Positions 1 to 64,000 of a stretch of DNA of 64,000 nucleotides are shown here, piece after piece. The position numbers and the translations under genes are program-made. Source of the stretch: Euglena gracilis. Its lineage: Eukaryota; Euglenida; Euglenophyceae; Euglenales. How positions within the stretch are numbered: position 1 is the first letter of the stretch; the number at the start of each line of letters is the position of its first letter. The DNA lies in assembly GCA_039621445.1 (NCBI GenBank), contig CP154955.1, positions 13,653,000 to 13,716,999 on the forward strand, given 5' to 3'. Under the pieces are notes generated by a model. That model had not been told where the DNA came from, did not search any database, and worked only from the letters and a program-made list of their open reading frames with translations.

Positions 1-240
1 TACACCACACCATACCATACCATACCATACCATACCATACCATACCATACCATACCATACCATACCATACCATACCATACCATACCATACCATACCATAC
101 CATACCATACCATACCATACCATACCATACCATACCATACCATACCATACCATACCATACCATACCATACCATACCATACCATACCATACCATACCGTAC
201 CGTATCATACTATACCATACCATACTATACCATACCGTAA
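1..240. repeat. (CATAC)n pentanucleotide array
   Basis: About 45 copies of ATACC/CATAC from base 10, degrading after 190. Confidence 0.97.
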
Positions 241-843
241 TACCATAGTAGGGTCGGTGCTGGGGGCCATGCGTGCTGCTGCATTGGCCTTCGGCATTGG
301 CACGGGGCTTGCCGCACCCGTGCCTTGCCATGCCCACCTGATGGCTGAATAATTCCCCCTCCCGGGCCAGGGCAGAACAGGAATTGGCCAAACAGCCAGG
401 GTGGTGGGTGGGGGGGTCCACCCCCCCCCCCCCCGGCAGCACCAATTTCCGACCCCCTTTCCCGGCACGGAAGGCGCCGGGAAAAACTTGTTAAAAAATC
501 TGTGAAAATGCTGTGGTGGGTGGGGGGTCGACCCCCCCCCCCTCCACCTGGCCTTCCCGTACATCCCTGGCCAGGAGGGTCGGGGCCAGTTTTTTTTTCT
601 CGCAGTGCCTCGAAGTTTGTTTCTTTCGCATCCTGTGCCTCTCACATCATGCATGTCACGGCTGACCACGGAGGGCCTCCGCCTCGCCTTCCCACCCACC
701 CCTGGCGGCGGGGCTGCTGGCGGAGGAAAGTGGTCCAGGGCCATCCCCCCATCCTTTCAGACACCTCCGCCAGCCTCCGAACCGGTTCCCGGCTGCTGAG
801 CTCTGGGCTTCCACTCCCCATGCCACGCGTGGAGTCTGTCTGT
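241..843. other. Upstream stretch with family H element, no gene recognised
   Basis: 361-590 is a family H copy (AACAGCCAGGGTGGTGGG, GGCACGGAAGGCGCCGGG, AAAAATCTGTGAAAATGCTG, CCTTCCCGTACATCCCTGGCC). 241-360 and 600-843 are GC-rich with no protein resemblance. Confidence 0.5.
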
Positions 844-878
844 CTGTGTCTGTGTGTGTGTGTGTGCATTTGTGTGCA

Positions 879-910
<32 letters not shown>

Positions 911-1171
911 GGTGTGTGCGGGTGTATTTGTGTGCGGGTGTATTTGTGTGTGTGTGTGTGCGGGTGTGTGCGTGTGTCTGTTGTGTGTGTGTGTATTTGC
1001 GTGTGTGTGCGGGTGTGTGTGTGTGTGTGTGTCTGTCGTGTGTGTGTATTTGTGTGTGTGTGTGTGTGTGTGCGGGTGTGTGCGGGTGTGTGCGGGTGGG
1101 TGGGTGGGTGGGTGTGTGTATTTGTGTGTGTGTGTGTGTGTGTGTGCGGGTGTGTGCGAGTGGGTGGGTGG

Positions 1172-1202
<31 letters not shown>

Positions 1203-1290
1203 TGTGTGCAAGTGTGTGTGCGTGCGTGCGTGTGCGTGTGCGTATGTGTGTGTGTGTGTGTGTGTGTGCATTTGTGTGTGTGTGGGTGTG
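844..1290. repeat. (TG)n microsatellite, about 450 bp
   Basis: TG repeats with GTGCGGG, GTATTTG and GGGTGGG variants. 1291-1739 is unassigned sequence, AT-rich (AATAAT) at 1562-1660. Confidence 0.95.
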
Positions 1291-1739
1291 GAGCGCCCTT
1301 GCCCCTTGCTCCTAACAGACAACCTTGGCCCATGTAAGGCTGCCCTGTCTAGGTGTTGGGGGGGGGTCCTTCGCCCGAAGGTGGTGCTTCGAAGGAAGCC
1401 AGACGTAGGGAGCCTCCTGCTCCCACCCCCCAAAACTTGGGCTTTTGAGGGCAGGTGGACCTTGGTGGGTCTATATCCCAAAGGTGCCACTCTGAATTCT
1501 TGGTCATGGCTGAGTGGGCACCCACAGACAGTGGTTTTCCACTATTTTTGGCGTGAAGCCGAAATGAATAAAATAATAATAAATATAAAAAATAATAATA
1601 AAATAATAATAAGCCGAAATAAATAATAATAAATAATATAATAAGATGAAATATTTTTGAACCCCAAAATTGACCCCAAAATGCCCCACTCTTGTAACAG
1701 AAGCCTCCGCTCCCCACCTCGGGAGCTTGCCCTGCCTCC

Positions 1740-55433
<53,694 letters not shown>

Positions 55434-56506
55434 CGGAGGCGGAGCGATTCTGCCCCGGCGGTAGTGGGCAAAAAATTGCATATGTGGTGGCATATGTGTT
55501 TATGGTGTGTGGCATATGGTACCTGTAAACCCAAAGTTCGAAGCTGCCTCTTCCGTGGCAATAGTGCTGGTACTAGTACTGGTATTGGCATTGGTACTGG
55601 CACTGGCACTGGTACCTGGTACCTGGTACTGGTACCCGATTCCAGTACTGGTACTCCAGTGCTGGTACCAGTGCTCCAGTACTGGTACAAGCACTGGCGC
55701 GAGTACTGGTACTTATACTGGTAGTAGTAGTAGTATTAGTAGTATTGGTGTAGTGCTGGTACAAGTACTAATACTAGTACCAGTGCTAGAACCAGTACCA
55801 GTACTAGTATACTGTAGTCCAAGTTCTAGTGCCAGTACTAGTACTGGTACTGGTGCTAGCACTGGCACTGGTACTGGTGCTGGAGAACTAGTACTCCAGT
55901 ACCAGTACTAGAGCTGATACCAGTATAACCAGTACTAGTGCTAGTACCAGTACTAGTACCATTACTAGTACTCGTACTCATACTTGTACTCCAGTACCAG
56001 TACTGGTACTCCAGTATTGGTACTAGTACTGGAGTACTAGTACAAGTACTGGAGCACTGGTACTAGCTGTAGTGCTGGCACAAGTACTAGCACCAGTACT
56101 GGAGTACCAGCACCAGTACTGGAGTGCTACCAGTACCAGCACTGGTACCGGTACTAGTACTAGAACTAGTTCTAGTACTCCAGTATAGTACCAGTACTCC
56201 AGTACTGGTGCTGGTACCCCATACTGGTACTAGTACTCCAGCACTGATACTAGTACTACTGGTAGTAGTACTCCAGTGCCGGTATTCCGGTATTAGTAGT
56301 AGCACCAGTTAACCCCCCCGCCCCTCAAAGCCCCCCCCCCCCCGGAAATATAACCCACTGGGTTTGGTTTTGCCGCCCAAATGTACCCCCCCCCCCCCCG
56401 ATGTGCCCCGATGTGAAGGCAGACGCTGATATCATTAAGGAAAAAGTCGAAAGTTTTTGAACGGGTACAACATTTTTCTCACCAGTACTAGCACCAGTAC
56501 TGAACC

Positions 56507-56880
56507 CCCCCATTTATAAACCCCCCGGGGTTAGTAGGATCCGGTGTCGTTGGTCGGCCGAAGGGGGGGGGGTTATAAGTCCGGAATCGTTGGTGAAAAT
56601 CCGAACCCCAAAAATGACCCCGAAACCCTCCCAAATTGGCAATTTTTTTTGCAAATTTGGTCAAAAATGGCATTTTTGATGATGGTCGATCTCAAAAAAG
56701 GGCCAAAAAATCAGTTTTTGGGTGGTTCCCCGAAGGGGGGGGGGGGTTATAAGTCCCGGTTTGGTTGGTCGGCCCGAGGGGGGGGGTTAGTAAGTGGGGG
56801 GGGTTAGTAAGTGGGGGGGGGGTTAGTAAGTGGGGGGGGGTTAGTAAGTGGGGGGGTTTATAAGTGGGGGGGGTTTAGTA
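56507..56880. mobile_element. Family D TIR element
   Basis: Left CCCATTTATAAACCCCCCGG, right GGGTTTATAAGTGGGGGGG, core AAAATCCGAACCCCAAAAAT and TTTTTGATGATGGTCG. Confidence 0.8.
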
Positions 56881-57235
56881 TTAGTGCCAGCACCAGTACC
56901 AGTTCCAGTTCCAGTGTTAGTTAGTACCAGTGCTATTTCCAGTACCAACACCACTACGAGTACCAGTGCTGGCACCAGTACCGGTGCTGGTACCAGTACC
57001 AGTACAAGTACTAGTGCTAGTACTTGTACCGGTACTGGTACCGGTACCAGTACCGGTACCGGTACCGGTACCGGTACCAGTACCGGTACCAGTACCAGTA
57101 CCGGTACCAGTACCAGTACCAGTACCAGTACCAGTACCAGTACCAGTACCAGTACCAGTACCAGTACCAGTACCAGTACCAGTACCAGTACCAGTACCAG
57201 CACTTGTAACAGTACCAGTACCAGTACCCCCCCCC

Positions 57236-57591
57236 CCCCTAGGTCCAACGACCCCCCTATGTCCAATGACCACCCCCCCCCCCCCCGGTCAGAGGACACC
57301 TTTTCGGAGGTTTGACCAAATTTTTGGTCCCGGCGTGAAGCGCCGGGACGAAAAATTTTGCCCCAAAATTGGCCAAAAATTTGGCCAAAATGCCATTTTT
57401 TGACACTTTTTGGACAAAAATTTGTCAAAATTGCCCAAAATTTTCGGCACAAAGCACTGGAAGGGAAAATTTGGGCATTTTTGGGTGGGTAGGGACCCGG
57501 GTACCCACCAACTTTCTTTTGACCCCATGTCCAACGACCACCCCCCCGGTCAGAGGACAGAGGTTACCGGTCATTGGACATAGGGGGGGGG
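57236..57591. mobile_element. Family B TIR element inside the satellite
   Basis: Left CCCCCCCTAGGTCCAACGACC, right GGTCATTGGACATAGGGGGG, directly abutted by CCAGTAC repeats on both sides. Very close to 44089-44572 but without the internal duplication. Confidence 0.88.
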
Positions 57592-57860
57592 TACCAGTAC
57601 CAGTACCAGTACCAGTACTGGTGCTGGTACTGGAACTGGAACTGGCACCAGCGCTGGTACTGATGGTAGTAGTTGGCATTGATGGTGATAGTGATGGTAC
57701 TACTGTAGTTTTAGAATTATTACTGGTGGTACCAGTCGTATTGGTGCTGCAGGAACTAATACCAGCACTGCTTGTATTAGAACTAGTGGTAATAGTATTT
57801 ATTCTAACTAATACTAATACTAACTACTGGTACTAATAGTACTGCAGCACTCTAGTGCTG

Positions 57861-58147
57861 CAAATATGAAAAGCAATAACCAATTTCCCTGAAAAAAAGT
57901 TTCCTTCCCCCCAAAAAACTCTTTACAAATTCTTTTTTTTTAAATGAAAAACTCTCTACTCCCAAGAGCAACAGAACAACCTTGGATGGAAAGGTGCCTT
58001 TCATGCTCAAATTCATAAATATGAGAGGCTCTCTGCTGCTCATGGGTATATGCATTGTGTGTGTGTGTATGTGTGCATGCTTGCGCGCGCGTGTGTGCGT
58101 GCGTGGCTTGCGTGTGTGTGCATGTGTGTGTGTGTGTGTGTGTGTGC
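57861..58147. other. No gene recognised
   Basis: AT-rich unique sequence followed by a (TG)n tract (58045-58147) in which the next element is inserted. Confidence 0.6.
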
Positions 58148-58456
58148 CAGGCTTGTGCTTAGTCGGGTGCCTACCCCGTGGGGGGGTGGGTGCTAGGGGC
58201 AGGCACCCCATAGCACCCGATCCGACCCCCCCCCCGGGGGGGGGGTAGGGTTTTGGGAGGGTGCCTGCCCCTAGCAGGCACCCCCCTCTGACCCCGGCGC
58301 CGAAGGCGCCGGGGGCCCGGAAAAGGCCATTTTCAATGAAAATTTTCTGGGTCCGGCCCGGACCCCTATCCCCCCCCGGGGGGGGTGTGCCTGCTAGGGG
58401 CAGGCACCCTATAGCACCCACCCCCCCTCCCCCCCCGGTCGGTAAGCACAAGCATG
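58148..58456. mobile_element. Family I element inserted in a TG repeat
   Basis: Ends CAGGCTTGTGCTTAGTCGG and CGGTCGGTAAGCACAAGCATG, core GGCGCCGAAGGCGCCGGGGG. TG/GTGCG repeats abut both ends. Longer than its near-identical partner at 22325-22570. Confidence 0.82.
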
Positions 58457-58599
58457 GTGTGTGCGTGTGCGCGCGCGTGGCCCCAATTCCAGTACCGCAG
58501 GGCTCCATATTTATATCATCACGTCGGTGAAGTCCCCCACGTGCCCGGAACGATGCTTAGCATTACTTTGCTTGCTTGTTCCTACGCGCTTTGTTTCCA

Positions 58600-59044
58600 G
58601 TGATCCTCAAGTCTTCCACCCTCTTTGTCCCCTCACCTTCGCATTCACCCCGATGCCTGCTGCTGTGGAAACGGAGGCCACATCGTCGGCAACACCCTCC
58701 ATCAGAGTCCCCCCATCTGCGCCTCGTCCCCCCCCCCCCCCCAGCTGCCCATGGTAACTAAAGGCTGTGGTTGGTTGGAATTGAAGGTGGTGTGCTTGGC
58801 ATGGGGTGGCCATCAGGACAAAATTGTTCTGGTGGGGGACACCCCAGCTGTCCTTTTAAAAGAACCAGTCACTCAGTTCCCAGTGTGTCAGAGCCCCAAG
58901 CCTCTGCCAGCCCATGGGAAGTGGTGCTGTTGCGTGCACACGGGCACCACCCCGCCCCAAGCACAAGTGTCCCAGCCAGCCAGCCAGCCAGCCGGCCAGC
59001 CGGCCGGCCAGCCAGCTCTGCTGCGCCGTGATGCACAAAAATGA
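58600..59044 (+). other. Unassigned open frame
   Basis: An open frame on + contains WLELKVVCLAWGG then QDKIVLVGDTPAVLLKEPV. It reads like protein but matches no family I can name, and its Pro/Ala tail (SQPASQPAGQPAG) comes from a CCAG repeat. Could be an exon of a downstream gene or chance. Confidence 0.2.
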
Positions 59045-59084
59045 GGTCAGTCTTGTAAGATCAGAGTTTTTTGCTTGCTGACCC

Positions 59085-59345
59085 CTCCCAGATGCTCGTC
59101 AAACGCAGTCCAGGCGAGGGGGCGAGGCACACTGGGGTGGGTAGCCTCGGACCCCATCTTCAGACAATGCAAGGTTTCCACCCTTGTCAACGCAGTCTGA
59201 GGGGCAGTATCAGTCATTTTTAGGTCATTTTTGGCCTTTTTTTTTTTATCCAGCCTGCGTTGACAGAGGTTGTTGTCTTGCATTGTTTAACGGTGGATTT
59301 GAAGGCCACCCACCCTGGTGTGGGCTGCCTGCCCCCCCCCCCCTT
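59085..59345. repeat. Diverged inverted repeat of about 110 bp
   Basis: The reverse complement of 59085-59215 carries GCGTTGACAAGG, CCTTGCATTGTCTGA and GGCTACCCACCCCAGTGTG; 59250-59345 carries GCGTTGACAGAGG, TCTTGCATTGTTTAA and GGCCACCCACCCTGGTGTG in the same order. Confidence 0.7.
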
Positions 59346-59820
59346 GCCTGGGCATAATTTTTGCTCTCACAGGCCTCAGTTTGCAGGGCTGTGCCACGGC
59401 GCACATCGATGTACTGCCAGAGACTGTGGGGCTGCGTTTTGGGCACAACCCACAAAATCTCATGTTGGGCACACCCTATGCCCTGCGTGGAAGGGAAGGC
59501 AGAGGTGGTGTTGAGCGCCAGGCTCCTACCCCCCTCCCCCCGGCACCTGGCCAATACCCCAGAACCTACCACAGGGGAAGAGGGGGGGGGCTTGCTATGT
59601 GGTGCCCACTGGGGAACACCCAATAATGGCAGTGATCACTTTTCCATTCCAACTTTTGTGGGCGTGGGGGTGGCAGCGCAGTGTCCAGCCGTGGCCCACG
59701 GGTCTACTGGCTGGGCCTTCCATATACCCCAGAACCCCCGATACCTCGATCCGTGGCACGCTCTCTCGACGCCGCTGCTGGCCTGAACCGAAGCTGTACG
59801 GGAACCCCAGAAACCCTACC
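59346..59820 (+). other. Unassigned; possible exon near 59385-59500
   Basis: A frame reading AHIDVLPETVGLRFGHN then MLGTPYALRG is protein-like in composition but unplaced. No conserved motif. Confidence 0.18.
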
Positions 59821-59829
59821 ACCCCCACC

Positions 59830-60350
59830 CCAGGAAACTGGCCTCAACCCCCTGTACCTGCTGACCTGTCGTCACAGGGACCTGTCCTTGACTTTTACCC
59901 GCTGACCTGTCACCTAACAAAATTTCAAAAGTTTCATCCCCCCCCCCCCCCGGGGGGGGCTTGCCCCACCCTCTTCCCCGCTTGGTGCCCGTCCTCCTTA
60001 CATGCAACCTTGGCCCCCTAAAGTTGGCCTTCGACCTTTTGCATATGGCGCCAAAATTCTTGACATGCAAACTTGGCATGCATAAGGTTGGCCCCTGGCC
60101 TTACCCTCAGTCAAGGACCAGACGCGCCAGGGTGGGGGGGGGAGGTATTTTGAAAAGGCAATTGCCAGAGTTAAAATTTTACTCGTATATTTGCGAAAAA
60201 ATATTTTACAGTTTTTTTGTCACCGGGGGTCAAAAATGTCAATTTTTTCTCTCTGACCCGGACCACCCTCTGTGCCTGCTGAACTGTCCTCATAGAGGCC
60301 TATCTTCTACCTCTGTTCTTGCTGACTTGTCTGTAGACAGTTTCCCGGGG
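59830..60350. mobile_element. Two family F copies
   Basis: GGAAACTGGCCTC, GCTGACCTGTCGTCACAGGG and GCTGACCTGTCACC at 59830-59930; GAACTGTCCTCATAGAGGC, GCTGACTTGTC and GACAGTTTCCCGGGGG at 60130-60350. Confidence 0.55.
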
Positions 60351-60399
60351 GAGGGGGTTGGCATGGGTGGTGGGTGGTGGGTGGGTGGGGGTCCCACTT

Positions 60400-61035
60400 A
60401 CCCCACCCACCAGGTCCGACCCCCCTCACCAGGCCTTCCCGCGTTTCCCGACTTTTACGTTAAGTTTTTCTTTCGGCGCCAAAGGCGCCGAATGAATTCC
60501 CCTTGCACAATGCTGTGGTGGGTGGGGGTCGACCACCCCCCCCCCCCCCAACCTACTGGCTACCCACCCCCCATGCTTTCTCGTACAGCCCTAGCTCGGC
60601 TGTTTTCTCTCACTCTCCGATCTCCAGAGGGTTGGTGGTGGTTTCAGGCTTCTCTTTAAGGAAGTGTGCACCCCCCCCCCCCCTTGGGGGGCTGGGTGCT
60701 GTGGGCAGGCAGGCAGGGGGGGGGTATGGGCATTTTCAACCCCTGGGGCCTGGGGGGGGGGGGTCGGGTTTTGGGGTGGGCAGTGCAATAGCACACCCCC
60801 CCCCCCCGGCACGGAAGGCGCCGAGGCCCAAAAATGGTCATTTTGAAAGGAAAATTGGCTGGGTCCGCCGGCACCTGTTCCAAAATCGACCCCCCCCCCC
60901 CGGGGGGGGGCAGGGCAGAACGGGAATCGGCCAAACAGCCAGGGTGGTGGGTGGGGGGTCGACCACCCCCCACCAGGCCTTCCTGTTCTGCCCTGTGGGG
61001 TGTGTGTCTGGCACCCAATAGCCCCCCCCCCCCAG
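60400..61035. mobile_element. Family H and family I elements in series
   Basis: 60400-60600 family H (CCTTCCCGCGTTTCCC, TCGGCGCCAAAGGCGCCGAA, GGGGTCGACCACCCC). 60640-60900 family I (GGCTTCTCTTTAAGGAAGTG, GGCATTTTCAACCCC, GGCACGGAAGGCGCCGAGG). 60900-61000 family H end (GGGCAGAACGGGAATCGGCC). Confidence 0.6.
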
Positions 61036-61375
61036 GTTGGGGTAAGAAGAAGCCTTGGCGGTGCCACAGGCTGCCTGCTGCTGTGCCATGCATCCATGAC
61101 ATGGGGACTGCACTCTTACCAGCTATGGCCCCTACGTTGTGGAGGCGAGCCCTGGCTTCCTTTTTTTTTGTTGGAGCGGTTGCTGCCTCCTGGCAAAGGA
61201 ATCTGGCTTTCTGGCTGTCTGGCCAATTCGATGTCCTCCCACCTGTGCATGGGAATCAGATGGAGAAAGAAGGCCAAACAACAACAACAACACCACAAAA
61301 AACGGTTTTCTTGTTGTTATGGTTTTTTATGGTGACGTTTGTGAGCCACTTTTGTTCGTCCCCCCCACCAAAGAT

Positions 61376-61830
61376 ATAAAGATCCCCCCTAAATTGAAGC
61401 AATCCCCAAATTTAAGCAACCCTCGGGCCCAAACCAACCGACACTTAAATTTAAGCAACCCCCAAATTTAAACAACCCCCTTTGGGACCAATGAAAATTC
61501 TGAATTTAAGCAACCCCTGGAATTGAGGTGAAAAAAGGTAAAATGCAGGAAAACGGAGCAAACTTAAACAAACAAAAATAGCATAATTTGCGGCAGAATA
61601 GTCAAACTTGTTGAGTCTGTTCCCTTTTTTGGCGGGACATTATCATGTTGTTGTCTACGCCTTCGCTCTGAAAACATCCTCCTCCCTTTTCTTGAACAAG
61701 AAAAGACATTCTTTCCTGTTGACCATTTCGTCCGAATGCAAGCAACCCGTCATGGGTGGTGAAGCCCAAATTGAAGCAACCCCTTGGGCAGATCGGTTGA
61801 AACCCAAATATAAGCAACGGGTCGGTCACC
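61376..61830. repeat. AAATTTAAGCAACCCC dispersed-tandem repeat
   Basis: At least eight spaced copies of AAATT(T/G)AAGCAA(C/T)CCC, all on the same strand, with irregular spacers. Confidence 0.8.
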
Positions 61831-63394
61831 GAAAGCTGGCTGTCTGCCATTTTTCAAGCCCTACCCTACAAATGACATCCCCCCACTCCCCCCGAAAAAA
61901 AAATCTGAATGGGCATTTCGGCCAATCTCAAAGAACCGAAAAATAAAAATAAAAAATTGGGTTGGAAGCCAATCCCCCATAACGTCCAAGAATGCAACAA
62001 GGTTTGCAAGATGAAATTGGGGTCCCGGTTTATCCATCAAAAATTGGCTTGTTTTGGCCATGGGGGGGGGTGTCATTAATGGGGATGTGCCGTTCCCTGG
62101 TGCTTTCCAATATTGATGGATGATCGATCATGGGGGAGAGTCGTGATGTCGTACCTGCAACCAGCATTCAACTGCGGCCCAAACCTTTCTCCTGCGTAAT
62201 CATTGGGAGATGCGGCATCGGAAAGGAAGCTTTGGGCCCCCGGCTGGAATTCGCCATTGTGTGGCCCACCTGCTACCCCCGCCCCGCCCCGCCCCGCCCC
62301 CGACGATTTTGCATCGACCCATTTCACACTTCTCGGGGTGTGACTTGTTTGCCTCCGGCATAGCGCCAGGGGCTGGACTTCGGCATATTCAAACACTTTG
62401 CCCACGTTTGGCCAGCGAACCATTTCGTCCTGTGGAACAAACAAGATGGGCGACACAGATGAGAGATAATGGGCGGCACAACTGTAGTTCTTTCCGAGCA
62501 TTCTTGTTGTGTGTTCTGAGCGGGAAACACAGAGAGTGCAACAATGGCCAAGGTGTGAACACGGTCGACCAACAGGGCGGGAAAGGTGGCCATGAGAGAG
62601 GGAAAGAGTGTCCAACACTTGCTGAGACGACCCCTGGGGGTCCACGAGCTGGTCATTTTGTTATCCACTAGAATAAGGCTACTAGCTAGACTGTCTGACG
62701 GCCACAAATCGTCAGCTGCCTCATTGGGGGGAGTGTCGCGGAATGTGGACTCAAAAAACACGGCACAAGAAAGAGCGAAAAGAAGCTCTAAAAATTGCGA
62801 TTTCGATTTTTGGAACATATGCTAAGGTCATGTGTGTTGGAAAAAATAACATTTGCACAGGGAGAACTCCAATCAAACTGCAGGGGGATTTTTTCCAAGT
62901 GAAGTTCATTCCAAACCATAAATTTTTACCTACCCCCGTCACTTCCACAGTTTCAAAAAAAACAACAAGTCACTCGCTTTTATGGAAGATCGGTTAATCG
63001 CAACCCCCTGGGGGGGGGGGCGGCCACTGTGGAATCCAGTGAAATTTCACAACAAAAATGAAGAAAATAGCGGAAAAAAATACGTCACCTTCAGCGCCTG
63101 ATCACTTTGGGCTTTAGGTGTCTTTAGCCTGACCCCCGGGCCAAAAAACAACAACTACTCAGCCACTCTGAAAAAAAGTCAGTAACCCCCCCACCGAGAA
63201 TTGGACAGTGACACATATTGCTCATTCTTGGTAATGCAAAGAAAAGGACCACAGAAAAAAATGGCTCCTTGCTGTTTGGGAGGGTGAGTGAAGAGTACCA
63301 ACCCCTCCCCACGTCCAACGGCGGGTAATGTCTGTCCTCCAACCAGGGGCATCGTTGGAAAAAAGGTTTTGACCAAAACCGTGTCCTCTGACCC
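61831..63394. other. No gene recognised
   Basis: Low-repeat stretch. A 189-codon minus-strand frame (62076-62645) and several + frames exist but none shows a family motif. A GRCGIGKEAL string at about 62200 on + imitates a P-loop without supporting context. CCGCCCCGCC repeats at 62280-62305. Confidence 0.5.
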
Positions 63395-63530
63395 AACCCC
63401 ACCCAGGGAAACTGTCCTCCAACTTTTCGTCCACTAACCTCTCCTTTGGGAAACTGTTTCCGACCTCCGTATTCCGCGACTCTGTCCTCATCGGGACATG
63501 CCTCCCTCCTCTGCACTCGCTGAAATGACA
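63395..63530. mobile_element. Family F fragment
   Basis: GGGAAACTGTCCTCC, CCACTAACCTCTCC, GGGAAACTG and CTCGCTGAAATGACAG. Confidence 0.45.
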
Positions 63531-63639
63531 GTCACCCATCCGCATTGGAATGGAAAACCAGGCCGGACCCCGTCTGTGCCCGCCTGAAGCCCCCCCCTCC
63601 CCGCCCCGGCATTCGTGCGCCGGGGTGGGAGACGCAGGG

Positions 63640-63770
63640 CAATGTGTGCGAAGTGTTGCAACGTTTGTCTCTCAATGCCTTGGGCAGGGCCGCACGCACG
63701 GCTGCCCTCGCGTCCATTGCGAAGCACCTGGAGCGGCCACTGGCGGCGTCCCGGATTGTGAGACCCAGGT
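63640..63770 (+). other. Candidate exon of another gene
   Basis: The frame reads NVCEVLQRLSLNALGRAART then AALASIAKHLERPLAASRIV, a helix-like, GC3-rich stretch resembling the transporter exons in composition. No family recognised; the opposite strand is also open. 63771-64000 contains only T-rich and CA-type sequence. Confidence 0.22.
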
Positions 63771-64000
63771 TTCTCTGGCTGTTTTTGTGCGATTCCGACC
63801 CATTTTTGCCCATTTTTGCCCATTCTTGGCCCATTCTTGGCCCCTTTTTGCATCTCTCAGCCTGACCTCCACTGGTGTGAGTGTGCACATTGTATAAATA
63901 CACACACTGTGTACAAACTACAATGAAAGAAACATCCGCATAAATATTTGAGCTAAAGTGTCAAAACACACACATGCGCATGATGTGTGCATCATGCACA

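Larger units (their letters stand above)
55555..57860. repeat. GTACCA / GTACTGG satellite, about 2.3 kb
   Basis: Irregular strings of AGTACTGGTACC and CCAGTACTAGTA (55555-56310), then regular CAGTAC hexamers (56876-57235 and 57588-57640), fading by 57860. Interrupted by family D (56507-56880) and family B (57236-57591) elements. It lies just downstream of the stop codon; frames rich in V, P, L, S, T, G are artefacts. Confidence 0.93.

Noticed and set aside
842-1337. Cys/Val-rich and His/Thr-rich frames
   Set aside because: Translations of a TG/CA microsatellite.
57024-57209. Tyr/Gln/Arg-rich, Val/Pro-rich and Gly/Thr-rich proteins
   Set aside because: Translations of the CAGTAC satellite.
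62196-62226. P-loop (GRCGIGKEAL) of a second ATPase
   Set aside because: Lacks the Thr/Ser after Lys, has no Walker B nearby and no strand or helix context.

Overview
The window is a gene-poor, repeat-saturated piece of a eukaryotic nuclear genome. Almost all of it is one gene on the + strand: a full-size ABC transporter of the ABCG/PDR (pleiotropic drug resistance) type, laid out NBD1-TMD1-NBD2-TMD2. I place 35 exons between about 1740 and 55433, where an in-frame TAG ends the protein. Exons run from about 29 to 151 bp and total about 3.16 kb, about 6% of the span. The 5' part of the gene (N-terminus, Walker A and Q-loop of NBD1) is not seen and probably lies upstream of the window.

The key observation is the introns. 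Only the first one seen (1883-2408) fits GT-AG. The others have no fixed terminal dinucleotides. When exons are joined so that the protein keeps the spacing of known PDR transporters, bases +4 to +6 of nearly every intron are complementary to bases -8 to -6 (often CAG with CTG; also CAT/ATG, TGT/ACA, TGG/CCA, GGG/CCC, CGG/CCG, CCG/CGG, GCC/GGC), usually with a longer helix inside. This is the published pattern of euglenid nonconventional introns, so I infer a euglenozoan, most likely a euglenid, with a diplonemid as the alternative. The mixture with a GT-AG intron also fits euglenids.

Region by region: 1-1740 repeats only; 1740-3951 end of NBD1 (signature, Walker B, D-loop, region after the H-loop position); 3952-9731 a 5.8 kb intron holding a 1.5 kb tetranucleotide array; 9732-25091 NBD1-TMD1 linker and TMD1; 27744-37872 NBD2; 38815-42608 linker; 43100-55433 TMD2 and C-terminus. 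55434-64000 is intergenic or belongs to an unrecognised neighbour: a 2.3 kb GTACCA satellite, more mobile elements and a few weak exon candidates.

The introns are filled with microsatellites, C/G homopolymers and at least nine families of short terminal-inverted-repeat (TIR) elements without recognisable transposase, here labelled A to I. Intron 3 appears to be one complete family A element, so at least one of these introns looks like a mobile element that became an intron. The encoded transporter is asymmetric: the NBD1 Walker B reads DN instead of DE and the NBD2 signature is degenerate, matching the deviant ATP site known from fungal Pdr5-type pumps, while NBD2 keeps a canonical Walker A.
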